From assembly GCA_963969595.1 (NCBI GenBank), contig OZ018409.1, positions 28,409,282 to 28,473,281 of the forward strand: 64,000 nt of DNA. Reading direction: 5' to 3'. Below the pieces are notes generated by a model. It did no database searches and was not told the origin of the DNA. It saw only the letters and a program-made list of their open reading frames with translations. The translations under genes were made by a program, and so were the position numbers. Shown here one piece after another: positions 47,400 to 58,536 of the stretch. The DNA comes from Neckera pumila (lineage: Eukaryota > Streptophyta > Bryopsida > Hypnales > Neckeraceae). How positions within the stretch are numbered: the first letter of the stretch is position 1; each line of letters opens with the position of its first letter.

Positions 47400-49190
47400 A
47401 AATGTGTTATGAAGCGTCACCTTGATCTCGCGAAGCAGTTGAAGAAATCGCATGTGCAGACCGACGTAGTCGAACCGGATCATGTCCTGCCCAGCAACCA
47501 GAGCAGCCCTGAGCGTCGCCTAGGAACTGCAGTGGCGTCATCTTGTGACACTGAGACCACGTTGCAGCTTGGTCTGGGACTCGGAACTTTCCAGAGAAAA
47601 GGTATCCACTCCGACATTCGCCAGGCGCTCTTCCGTCGTCTCCGCTGTCAATGCCACCCCTCCTTGGTGAATGCGGTCTCGGAACAGGGCCGACACTGGA
47701 GATCCAGCAGAGCGTAGATCTGCAAAGCCACGGCCGACTTGCTCTTGCAAAACGCGGTGTATGTTCAAATGTTCAAATGTACACAAGAAGCAGAGAGATT
47801 TCCTTCACGAACACCATTTTTTTAAGCTCCTCGGTCAGTTCGTCTGGCACTGGTGGCGCTTCAAGTCGTGTAAGCGAGATGAAAGCGGTAACACATCGTC
47901 CAGGATAAGCCGATGATTTCTTCGTTTCTGGGGAAGGGACATCAAGTCTCTGCGCTGGCAAGGATCGCAATTGCCTAAGTGAGCAGGCTTGACACGAAGC
48001 TTGCCGGTCTGGATCACCTCAGAGAACTCCTGGAGCCTTATGTAAGTTGCGAGGTAAACGAACTCGTCAACGTTGATCTTGTTCAGATACAGCATGTCAA
48101 CGACTCCCTTAGCTGAAGGATCATCTCTACGGCGTTTGCACGCTGCAGAATTGATAATATACGCAATATTCTCTTAATTGTCCAATCTAGGGGTCAGAGC
48201 GAGCAGGCCATCCTGCTCACTACGAAGCACATCGAAAGCCATGGTGGTTGTTGCGGATGAGATCCGTTTTCTTGTCTCTTTAATCCGACCATGCTGCCCG
48301 CAGAAAAGTTCGAATGCCACGCAAGTCTTCGAAAACACAAAAAACAGCAAGGAGACACTCGTCACTGTCGTCGTCTGCTACAGAATAGACCACCAATTTG
48401 GTGAGGTGGTTGGTCCACCGGAGGTGGCAACGTCTCGAAAAGCTCCTCGTCCTTTATTTCTTGAATTTCGAGAAAAGAAAATGGGTTACAACATTTGAGC
48501 TCTATTTCTGCAAATTTGGTGTCGTCACAGAGTGGGTTCAAAATCTGCACGACTTCCACCAACACTGGTGAAGTGCCAATGCGTTTTGCCAATGACACCT
48601 TTCTGCCTGCGTTGCTTAATGTTCACTCCACTAGGCACAACGCTTCAGACGGCAATGCACTGCGGGCGAGCTTCAGCACGAGACTTGGAATTTTGATGCG
48701 AGGATAGCAGCTTGCAATGAAGCGAGTCAGTTTGGTAAGTTACTCGTGGACTCCGCACCTGAAGAAACTGTTTCCAAAGCAACCACATGATCTGGAGCTT
48801 GCTCCGTCGCTTTTCCTTTGACAGAATTCCCTTGGGTGGGACCCGTTCTTGGTGATTGGCGTCCATCGGAGAACGACGACAGCTCCTCGCCATAGCCAAG
48901 TACTTGGGGCTGTTTCCACCAGCCGCGCCGTCAACTGATTCGTCTCGAATCCGCCTTGTATCACTTGTGACTGTCGAAAATAAAATCCGGCAGTTTCGGC
49001 ATGAAGAAGTCGGTTTCCGATACTAAAATGATCCTTGATACTGGGACTACTGAGGCAGCTTCCATAAACTTCTTTAAATAAGCTACAATTCTTCTTTGTG
49101 ATCCGAGTTTGTTTCATGTGCAGGCTGACATTGGTATCAGGCATACCATCGACATAGACATCCACATTCCGGATCCTCAGAAGATGCATG
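47400..49190 (-). pseudogene. Probable decayed gene, family not recognised
   Basis: The stretch is GC- and CpG-richer than surrounding spacers and has a run of minus-strand frames in sequence: 49189-48740, 48598-48362, 48365-48174, 48095-47835 and 47786-47538. They change frame repeatedly without convincing splice sites. Several pieces look protein-like, for example VLVEVVQILNPLCDDTKFAE and INVDEFVYLATYIRLQEFSE. The latter faintly recalls the helical part of BTB-domain proteins, which I would not rely on. Plus-strand frames over the same DNA look like shadows. It may be a fragmented pseudogene or an unrecognised spliced gene. Confidence 0.4.
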
Positions 49191-51003
49191 CTCGATAATT
49201 CCCAAGCAATTTCCGTGCCCTTCTGTCTAAAATATTTCCAACATAAGAAACACTGGTCTTCCTAGTCGCTCCACGAAAGGATAGAATTATACAAGAAAAC
49301 CGTGCTGCGGAGCTTGGAAGATAAAGAAACTCTGCATTCAAAGAACTCTTAAGGTTTTCACCGCAGGGTTCCAGGGAAACGGAAGGGTCCGTTTCGTTCC
49401 ATTATCAATTCCATTTATGTATCGTTTCTGATTGCGTTTATCTCGATTCTATAACAAGGTCCAAGGTACTCTGTTCTGGAGCTGTAAGAAAGAATGGAAA
49501 ACGTTAAAACCGTCTAAATTGTTAGTGACACCTTGGGGCTTGGGATGTTACACTTTCAAATGTTGAGAATACATTTGACTTACCATTTGGAGGAAGCACA
49601 ATATCGAACATAGAAAGAATGCGGTCCCAGTAAGATCACTGACCCAGTTTCCAGTTTCCAGTTTCCAGTTTTAGTTTTAAGATTTTGGGTTTGGGACTGC
49701 CAGGTTGGGTAGATCGGCTCTCCTCCATCACCACGACCAGCTTCGACTTCAAACCAAGAAGCTTAGCTCGCCCAATTTCAGGAATCCTAATGACGATCGG
49801 TTCATGCGTTCCAGCACAACATAAAAAATTGCACGCTTTAGCAATGTCCCAAGAAACCTTCAGTTGCAAATAAGAGAATTTAGGCAAGATTCTAGTACCT
49901 GCGTGAAGGAGAGTTTCTTGGGCATTGTTGCAGCCCTATATTCGAGACAACCCCAGCGCGACCTTGTTGCATCTTTCATCACAGCATGGAAGCACTGCAT
50001 TCTCTACCACGCCTGCCCATGAGACGGACGCAGCTGTCTCTCAGATCTGAAGAACTCATTGGGAGTGAGTGCAGCAAAACATCAGACCCCGCATTGTTTC
50101 GCCATGGCTCAAAGTGTCCAACTGTAAGAAGACACTATGTTACTACAGGACTGATGTGAGACCAACCAGAGGCCAGTCCAACGAACATGTATGAACTGAT
50201 GATATAATAAGCTTATAGTTTCAGCACTGCGAAATGTGAAGCTCATACGGTGACACGGTGACGCAAATCTGGAGACTGGATGTGGAAATTCCTAGCATAC
50301 TTAAGAGCTTGAAGGTGTAATGAATCTATGGACAAGCAACGAAGGATCGATATTTTCCACAACCTCAATGATCATGAGAATGCTATGATTGTATATCTTT
50401 GGAATTCGCACAAGAACAATTTGTGTTGCCTGGCATAATATAATCTCGATCAATGAGAATGCTATGATCCTTTATTAATTTTGGCAACTAATGGGCATCA
50501 AATGCGATGATTTTTGGTGATCTAATGGTGAAGGCAAATCTTAGGAACTAAGTTCAGTAGAGTTTTTCACCAAATGCGGTGATTTCGTACTGCATATCAT
50601 GTGGGAACGAACTCATTGTTCTCTGGCTCACAGAAGTGCCCCCGACCCGGATTATTCGGAGAGGTCATTCGGTGGAAACGTTAAAGCGCTCCTTAATGCA
50701 TCAATTGCTTTTATGCCTGCAAACTTTCCTCTTTTGATCTAACATTACTGAATAACTCTAATTTGCAAGTGAAAGCAAGTATGTGAATGGTGAAGATAAC
50801 CCAAATTCTGCCGACCACTCCAGACGGTCGATTTTCATTCAAGCTCTTCCAGCCGTCGATCTCCATTCCAACACACGGTGGCAATCCTTGCGGTATAGAA
50901 TTTGGACTTTCAAAACGACTCCTCTTGCTGTTTCGCTTCTTTGTCTGTGGTTAGCTTGTTGCTTGCTCACAATTGAACGCGACGGAAAGCCATAGCGAAA
51001 CCA
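49191..51003. other. Intergenic DNA upstream of the fructosamine kinase gene
   Basis: Moderate GC, with no long frame. The 7-bp repeat at 49643-49671 and a duplicated phrase ATGAGAATGCTATGAT (about 50372 and 50457) are the only regular features. The last 300 bp should contain the promoter and leader of the fructosamine kinase gene; a 70-codon frame (50783-50995) ends 8 bp before its start and could be an upstream ORF. Confidence 0.45.
49643..49671. repeat. 7-bp tandem repeat (CCAGTTT)n, four copies
   Basis: CCAGTTT repeated four times in a row. It is not the plant telomere repeat. Confidence 0.9.
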
Positions 51004-54000
51004 ATGCGAGGTCTGGAGCTTTGCGTTCCTAATGGGTTCCTCACTTCGTCCCGTCAGTTGGACTGGCGTGGACGAAAATGCAGTGCAACGGTGTGTGGCT
51101 TGAATGATCCAAAGTGTCGAGAGCAGGGTGAACGCAGGGTAGTGCTTCGCAAATTACGGCGGCGACAATGCCCAAGCAACTCTCCTACACACAGGTACGC
51201 TAATCTGAGCTCTTCTTTCCCGAATATTGCTTTGGTGATTGCAATCTTTTTCTGATGCTGTGGAACAAGGGATTCAGAAGAGCAATGGTCGTAATTAGGG
51301 TTTGTGATGTTTTAGGGTGGAGTGCCGAGCATCATGGTTTGATTTCAGCTCGGAAAGCTCAACGAAGGCTGGGACTGGCATGACCACCGGAGATTTCACC
51401 GTTTTGTCTCATTTGAAGGAGCTCGGTTGCGGAGAGCTGCTGCGTCGACCGCGTGAAATTCACTTCAGTGGATGTATCAACGAGTCGTATGCATTTCACT
51501 GCACGGGCGGAGACTTCTTCGTGAAAATCAACAGGTTAGGTTTAGGGTTTAAGCACAATTCGTGAGCTCTGAGTCATTGTTTCGGATGTAATTTTGGAGA
51601 GTGCTTGCCCAAAATACTGACATCGCGTTTTGTTCAGGGCTTTCGACATGGACAGCATGTTTATGGGCGAATCTGAAGCGTAGGTATGCGACCTTAATGA
51701 ATGATTGTTGCACAGGAATTTCCAGATTTGTGTGAGAACGGTCTCTGTGCAGTGGTTAGAAGAGTCCATTTTTAAGGTACAGTGCGTTCCTCATCATGTT
51801 TTTGTTTTGCATGGCGAGTATTAGATTCCTTGTTGTGCTGTTAACAGTCTAAAGAGAATAGAAGAGACAAAGACAGTGGTTGCACCCAGCCCACTGGGGT
51901 GTGGTAATCTACCAGATGGAGGGTCGTATATAATCATGAAACATCTGCGGTTTCGACCCTTTGGCATGGTCAGTTGTACCTTCCTCCTGAATTTTCTTTC
52001 CTTGTTGTGCAAGCTTGAATACATAGCAATTATTAAACCCAAAGTACCTAAAATTAGAATATAAAGTCCACTTTAAAAGCGAATTGTCTATTATGGTAAC
52101 TTTCAAAACATTTTTTCTATGGTTCAAAATGGAGTGTATGAATTCTCCTTTCTATGGGAACATTTTGTTATCTTCCTTGAGGCTTTGAGAAGAAACTATT
52201 GCAGATATGGAAAAGCGGTTACTTAGGGGTCATTTGCCTTCTTTATACCGGTACTGAAGGAATTAATCTATTCTCTATTTTGCAGATGCAAGATAACAGT
52301 CAATCTGCACTGGGCCAGGACTTGGCACGGCTGCACCAGGCTGCGTGTGGTGACCTCTTTGGATTTCCAATGACGACAAGGTTACACTTCTACATTACCA
52401 TGTTGAAACATGAAACTGCGACCTGAAAATTTTGCTCTCATACTTCTTGTGTCTATCAATTCCCTTTTCCTCGAGTTTTGAAGAGATGTGTGTTCCTTGT
52501 ATGATAACAGAGTTGGAATTGTTCCTCTGGACAATCGCTGGAGTTCGAGTTGGTCTGAATTTTTCATTGAACAACGACTGAGAGACAGGTTTCAGGTAAA
52601 GCCATTGAATGACTTTCATGGGGTCTGCACAATCACTGTGAAAGAGGTGTATCTAGCAACTGCTCTAAATTTGTACTGTTATGTGCAACTGGTCTCTTGC
52701 TAGTCTCCCGATTGACAAGTATATCTTACTGTACTTGCAGAGGGTATATAGTAGACTGGGAGAAGAAAAGGCGGGTCTTGAGGTAAAAGGTACTATGGTG
52801 ATTGAAAAAGCCCATGCGCTTCTTAAAGATCACAATCCCAAGCCAAGTATTCTCCATGGTGATCTTTGGGTGAGCTTGAGACCAACAAATCTGTTTGTCC
52901 TAGGTTTTATGGTTCTTCCTTGAGCATGCACAACATTCTTGAGTAGTAGTAGCATGGCACCTCTTGAGAATAGTTCCAACTAAGAGTTCTTTAGCTCAGA
53001 ATCATCCCTGTTAGAGCAAAGCAAGTGAACGTAACGCTTTGAGGTACCCTATGTGCTTTTCAGTTTTGTCCATAACTAAGTCAAAATGGTGATGTCTAAA
53101 TTTCTATATGCCACATGGCATGTTGCTAATGACTTTGAGTGTTATTAAATCGAATATACCCTTGGAAAATAATTATTTTGTCACTTGGGAATCTGAAACT
53201 AACATACGATACTCTCACATGTGACAACATTGGCTCGTTTGTTCAAGTTGAGCTTAGCTTTGCAAAACAAGGTGTCAGGGATTATTTTTCATGTGTTAAA
53301 GATTCTTTTTCATTCCAATTCAGAGTATACATAACGAGGGTCCTCTCCAGAATGTTATGTGCATTGGTCATGTTACTAATGTCTTGATAAAACCATTCAT
53401 CAGATGGGAAATTCAGGTTTAGTATCGACAGGAGAAGTTGCAATTTTCGATCCAGCATGTTTTATTGGTGATGCTGAATTCGGTAAGTCTGACTCATATT
53501 GTGTGTCTGCTAGGTTAAGGCGAGCCCTTTGCTTCAGTGGAACAGCACAGCCCTTTGACATCTTTTTTGTGCCCTTGCAATTACTGAGGTCCTCACCTGT
53601 TATTGGAATGTTCTTTGGTAGATCTTGCGTTTGAAGGATGGAAACCTGTTCCGGACTTCCCTGGCTTTTGTAAGTTGTTTCTCCATCTCATGTTACCTAT
53701 TTCATAAAATCCCTAGTGCCTAATCTAAAATTGAAAGTCCGCTTTGAAGCTAATAGTCGCTTACTTTCAAGGCGTTTTTACATGGTAATAAACTGCAGGA
53801 TATGATTTCTTCTTCCTATTGGTACACTTTCTTGCCTTGTACACATTTTATTTCAATTCCAGTATGTATGGAAGCGTCTACTTTGGCCATTTGGCTTTGA
53901 GTCAATATTCGACAACATATGAATGGTATGGGCTTACAATCTTGCATCCTAGCCTTGGATTAACAAGTTACGTTGCTCCTCAGCTGCGGCGTTTTACAGC

Positions 54001-54360
54001 GCATATGACCAAGTGCTACCTCAGGCTTCAGGATTTGAACAGCGTCACCAGATCTACCAGTTGTTCCATTTACTAAACCATTCTGTCATATGTAAGTTGA
54101 TTCTTCCCCTTTTGATTCTTAAATTTCGTGTTTTTCCATGTACAGATTAGTTACTCCAATGAGCTTTTGTATAAATTTGGTACAATTATACAAGTTTGTT
54201 TTTCATTCTTCCACAGAAGCCAAGCAGACAGATAATAAGGTTGTAACTACTGGATCACTTCGTTGTATGCATGCAGTTTGCTAAAGTTTTTTGAGTTGGT
54301 GCAGATGGAGGGGAATATTACAGTCACGTGATGAATATGGTGGATCGCATTCTTGAGTAG
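51004..54360 (+). CDS. FN3K: Fructosamine-3-kinase-like protein (plastid type), 390 aa, 11 exons
   Basis: Exons: 51004-51194, 51316-51534, 51638-51679, 51848-51968, 52286-52380, 52511-52595, 52741-52869, 53404-53482, 53622-53669, 53984-54091, 54305-54360. All introns are GT...AG and all phases agree, giving 1,173 nt. FN3K enzymes phosphorylate ketosamines on glycated proteins so that the sugar falls off, repairing them. Seen here: SGCINESY (113-122) in the nucleotide-binding loop with Cys117, the redox-switch cysteine position of plant FN3K; FFVKIN with ATP-binding Lys134; GGSYIIM; HGDLW with catalytic Asp292; and IFDPA with metal-binding Asp310. The C-terminal helical part ([18 protein letters not shown]) matches plant homologues. 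Residues 1-80 are Arg/Ser-rich and poor in acidic residues, like a chloroplast transit peptide. No breaks are seen. Confidence 0.92.
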
Positions 54361-57269
54361 TGAAAGAGCTGCCAATTGGAAACCTCAGGAAGAGATCAAA
54401 ATGCTGAGTACCAGTCTACTGTGTTGCTATTTGTAAATCATGCAGTGTGGAAATCAAGCCATTTAGTTAGCGTATTCAATATTCTTACTGTGGGATCAGA
54501 TCGTGCGAGTGTGTCCTTCCTATATCTTCTGCCTTAGTTACCAGAAACATCGGGAACAAAAAATGATGATATATGTTACAGATTCCAGATTTTCCTTTTG
54601 AATGACACCTTTTATTCTCCTGAGTATGAATGCTCAATTGTTATGAATGCGCCTGTTTTCTGGATAAGGAAGGTAATTTTTCTCCTCTTGCTCCCTTGGT
54701 ACTCACATAGAAGTGATTGGTGAAACTTTGTTTACTGATATTGGATGGTTCTTTGCCAACTTCATTTAACATCTTTGGCCTTTGGTGGCTTTTCTTGAAC
54801 TTGGAAGTTTGTCCTAAAAACCCAAATATTCATATGCTTTGTCATGACACCAGTATTCATATTTGTATGCAAAAAAATTCTGCCCAACAACACTGCCCAA
54901 AGTGGGATAGCAACAAAAAATTGGTCACTATCTCGCTGGAATAAAGATTGTAGCTATAGCTTTGTTTTTGGCTTGAGTAGAGAAGTTACTCATAGTTGGC
55001 ACTCAGTGTGAAATTGAATATATGAAGTAACAAACAATTTTTCTGAATAGGGACACAAATATATGATTCCCCATTCTACTGCTTAATAGACACTTACTCA
55101 CAGTTAAGAATTGCAATTAGGGGTGGCTACCTTATGCGTTGTCTAAGTAGGCTTGCAAATAGATGAAATTCTTCATGTTCAAAAGTTTAACCACACTTTG
55201 TTGGACTAAGCCAGCTGCGTAATTCTATCATCCTACTTTTGGCCCCAATTCCATCCAAAAACTCATCCAAATTTATTCATGTTCTGACAAAGTCATTGCA
55301 TTATTAATGCAAACAAGGAATAATGTGTCAACCCTTAATAGTGAACACTTAAATACCATTGGGATACATGGGAGAGCAATTATGGGTTGTTTATAGGATG
55401 TTCATGACTCCACAGACTCTATAACTCAGCAGCTTTATAATTTCAAGGCAATCCACTTCAAAAATTCACTGAAATTACACTTTTAATTGAAAAAATTTAA
55501 TTCTACTTACATTTGATTCGTGAAAACAAGTGCTCAACTTTGAAAAATATGTGCCCTTCTTGGAGTTGGCCCCAAGATATTCAGATTGCTAACCAGGGTG
55601 GTAATAGGCTAATTGTCTACCTTAACCTAAATGCAATGCCCCAAAACTTTTGCACTCGATAGCTAAATAATGCAATCTTTGGTGAATTCGAATCTTCTTG
55701 GATTCCTTAACAGGAATATATTCGAAAACCTCACCATTCCAACGATAGAAAATACGCTCACCGCTTATTTAGTGTTGCAATTAGGTGTGGCTCTCTAACA
55801 CGTCGATTAGGCGTGCAAACCGACGACATTCGTCATGTTCGAAAGCATATTGGGTACTTGAATTGAGCAGGGAATCCTCAGAATAAGTATTACGAGCTAG
55901 CAGCGTTGAATGCACGCGGAACGGCTGGTTGCGTTCAATCTCTATGCTCTTTGAATTGGAAACAAAAGAGACCAAATCCCAACGTCAGCCAAGTTGCAGT
56001 TCACAGTGCAGTTGCAGGAAATTCGGAGTCGACCACACAGAAGGTCAAGCATCTACTGTACATATGAATGTAGAGTTTCCGGATGCAGATGCACATGCAG
56101 ATGTAGGTAGAGAAAATAATATGGCGGGGTACATATACTTCTAAGGGATTGGAAAAATGGGACCAATGGATTGCTGGATGGAAGCAAAGGATTGCTCGAA
56201 TGGGACAAAAAGAGTTCCTGGAATTGTACGCACCGGTGCATGAGATGCACAATGTACGTTAGAAATAATCCTGGGATTTTGGTATGTGTAACCTGGGCTT
56301 TGGTGCACATCGTTTGGCCTGCGTTGATGACTTCAGTTTGACGATTTGCAGAACTGTTCACCATGCAGGCCTCAGCGAATACTTCGTTAAATTGGTAGAA
56401 ATCCCCATTGACATGTAACGACATTGACGACGCTTACAGTGGCAAAAAGGCAAGTCTATCAAGGCTTAAACGCAACAATGGCAAGGCAACAGTGTTATTC
56501 TGCTAATCAGACCAGGGTTATAACGCACAGCCCTTCTACTAATTGAAATCATTTGAAACGACCGATATATGAACAAATCTAGACGTTAGCGTTTCAACAA
56601 AAACTGGCCGTTATGTCCATTAACCTCTCGACTGTTATCAGATACGTGATATATTCAGATCTCTGTACAACTCTGCAGAATGTGATCAGACTCAGTGAAC
56701 ACGAAATGGTGAATACAAGAGAGACATAATCTTTCTGGTTGACGAGAACACAAAACTCTTTCTCAAACCAAGACAATGTAACTTCAAATAACCAAAAAAA
56801 TGCTATTCCAACGCCAAAATGGATGGACCTCCGGATTGTTTAAAGAGTACCACTCACAAGCTTCCAAACGCCAATAGTGTTAGTTTCAGTGACTACAGTT
56901 TTGAAGGCAAAATGCTCAACCTCAGTAAGTTTCAGAAGCTAGCAGATGTCACTGGAGAGTTTCATTGAAGTTCTGGAGCCACATCCTTGTGCCTTACACT
57001 AAGCAAATTCTGAAGCTAGCTTAAGAGAAAAATCCTTCAACCTTTGTCCATGCACCTGTAACCTGAAGCTTAAGATAGATTGAAGCTTAAGTGCAAAATT
57101 GTTCTACCTTAGTCCGTACTCAACCTGAAGTGAAGCTTTCGATACTCCATGTCAAGGCCCTCTGAAGCAAACACCAAAACCCCGCAACAAGTCTATAACG
57201 ATGGTGATACAGCTGTATCCACAGACTAGAACGCAGGGCTGAGTGTCGAGCAACTGCTGCATGCTCCTC
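54361..57269. other. Intergenic DNA, no gene recognised
   Basis: Three kilobases between the fructosamine kinase and B3 genes. Frames are short and unrelated to known families. A 70-bp direct repeat lies at 55111-55184 and 55775-55845. The 55.7-57.1 kb part is less AT-rich; it may include the 3' UTR of the B3 gene and old gene debris. Confidence 0.45.
55111..55845 (+). repeat. Pair of ~72-bp direct repeats, one CpG-depleted
   Basis: TTGCAATTAGGGGTGGCT at 55111-55184 and TTGCAATTAGGTGTGGCT at 55775-55845 align to their ends (CATGTTCAAAAG versus CATGTTCGAAAG). Where the second copy has CG, the first usually has TG, CA or a related change, as expected if the first lost methylated cytosines. Confidence 0.7.
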
Positions 57270-58221
57270 TCAGCGCGTACCTCTGCGTTTCCACCTGCTG
57301 TTTTTCTTAAACTTTGTCTCATTCTCATAGTCGCTGTGATCCTTCTCAAACTCACCGGAGGGCTCCTCCATCTCTGTGTCTTCGCTGCCTGAGTGGCTGG
57401 ACTCCAAGAGCGACATGTATGACTCAAAAGCATCATGTGAGCTTACTAAAGTGACGTATTGTTTACCAGGATCGTTTGCTGGCTGGTTGGCGGTCTGGAA
57501 GTCCTGCACAGGAATCGGCTTCTGCAAGGCAGCTCCCTCTCCAGGACCGAGAGTAGGGGGCAGAGGAGGATGGCGTCGCACTGGAGTCTTGGGAGTCTGA
57601 CCGGGCTTCTGTTGTTTAGCAGCATGCCTTGCCCACGAACTTTTTCCTCCTTTTAGCACATCGGACAGCAGCATCTCCGAAGGCTTCAGCTTCCCCTTGG
57701 GTTCCTCTGGCTCCGCATCTGCCTTCCGCCGGTTATGGCCGCGAACGGGCATGACCGCGAATCTGGACTGCCCTTCCAGCGTGAAGAACAACAAGTCTTC
57801 TGCATGGAATTTGGCGAAGACCATGAAATTCTCCCAGCCCAGACCCATACTCACGCTATCATCTTCTCCCGCTTTGCCAACCTCCAGCTGGACTGCGAAG
57901 GCCTTCCCTGGTGCTTCCAAGTTAATTACCATGGCCATTTCGTCCCCGTATTGTTGCACAAACTTAGCTGGAAGCCCCTGCGCACACACACACACGGCAA
58001 GTACAAAAGTTAGAACGATTGAAGCATGTTCTTTACAATTCTGACAAAATGCAAGTGAGAAAAGTGCAGATACTTACTGGACCCCTTTTCCTGGTGAAGT
58101 TGTTATTGGCAAAGAAAAACGGGGTCTTGGAGTTGATCAAATGGCCCATGATCCTGGTGCACTGGCATTGAGGAGCGCCACAAACTGTGGGGAAGCTCTT
58201 CTCAGGTGCCTCCTTCGCCAT
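57270..58221 (-). CDS. REM-type B3 DNA-binding domain protein, 283 aa, two exons
   Basis: Exons 58221-58078 and 57977-57270, joined phase 0 (GGTCCA|GTAAGT to GCGCAG|GGGCTT), giving RKRGPGLPAKFVQQYG. Residues about 26-145 form a B3 domain: TPFFFANNNFTRKR, LPAKFVQQYGDEMAM, then FAVQLEV, then LGWENFMVFAKFHAEDLLFF and SRFAVMPV, the usual order of REM (reproductive meristem) proteins. B3 proteins bind DNA in plant nuclei; the target here is unknown. The rest (about 146-283) is disordered: a lysine-rich KPSEMLLSDVLKGGKS segment, a proline-rich middle, an acidic EDTEMEEPSGEFEKD stretch and a basic C-terminus (KFKKNSRWKRRGTR) that may be a nuclear localisation signal. An in-frame ATG at 58536 could add about 105 residues, but that stretch is a low-quality tandem repeat, so 58221 is preferred. 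Confidence 0.85.
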
Positions 58222-58267
58222 GTATAGTGAGTCCTCAAGCTTGCAAGATGAAGTCCAAAGGTCCAAA

Positions 58268-58442
58268 GGCTGGGCGATTGCAAGCTCGTTGCAAGAGCGC
58301 AAATGATACAACGACTGCTGCAACGACTCAAGGAGATCACTGCAGAAACACGAAAAGGTTGGGCGATTGCAAGCTCCTTGCAAGAGCGCAGTTGATACAA
58401 CGAGCAGCAACGACTCCAGAGATAGTAGCAGAAACACGAAAA
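58268..58442. repeat. Tandem duplication, 89-bp unit, upstream of the B3 gene
   Basis: GGCTGGGCGATTGCAAGCTC starts at 58268 and its copy at 58357; both run to CAGAAACACGAAAA. The unit lies just upstream of the proposed start codon, in the leader or proximal promoter, so it could change expression or translation. Confidence 0.9.
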
Positions 58443-58536
58443 CTCGAAGACCAAGACTACCGCTCTGGAATTCAGCAAGGACTGATCTTATTTTGAGTTC
58501 AGGAATGTTCGTTTTGTTAGAATTCCTTGGTTTCAT

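Noticed and set aside
47301..47717. 138-codon plus-strand frame after the tandem repeat
   Set aside because: Starts in the decaying repeat, and the downstream part is antisense to other equally open frames; no domain recognised.
47835..48095. BTB-domain fragment on the minus strand
   Set aside because: The resemblance of INVDEFVYLATYIRLQEFSE to a BTB helix is too short and lacks the preceding core; kept only as part of an unrecognised broken gene.
56001..56424. Minus-strand frames of 83-123 codons
   Set aside because: Overlapping frames without motifs; the DNA is of average composition and no splice partners are seen.
58033..58536. 167-codon frame starting at 58536 as the true B3 N-terminus
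   Set aside because: The added part crosses an 89-bp tandem duplication and reads like untranslated sequence; the B3 domain begins properly after the ATG at 58221. Kept as a possibility only.
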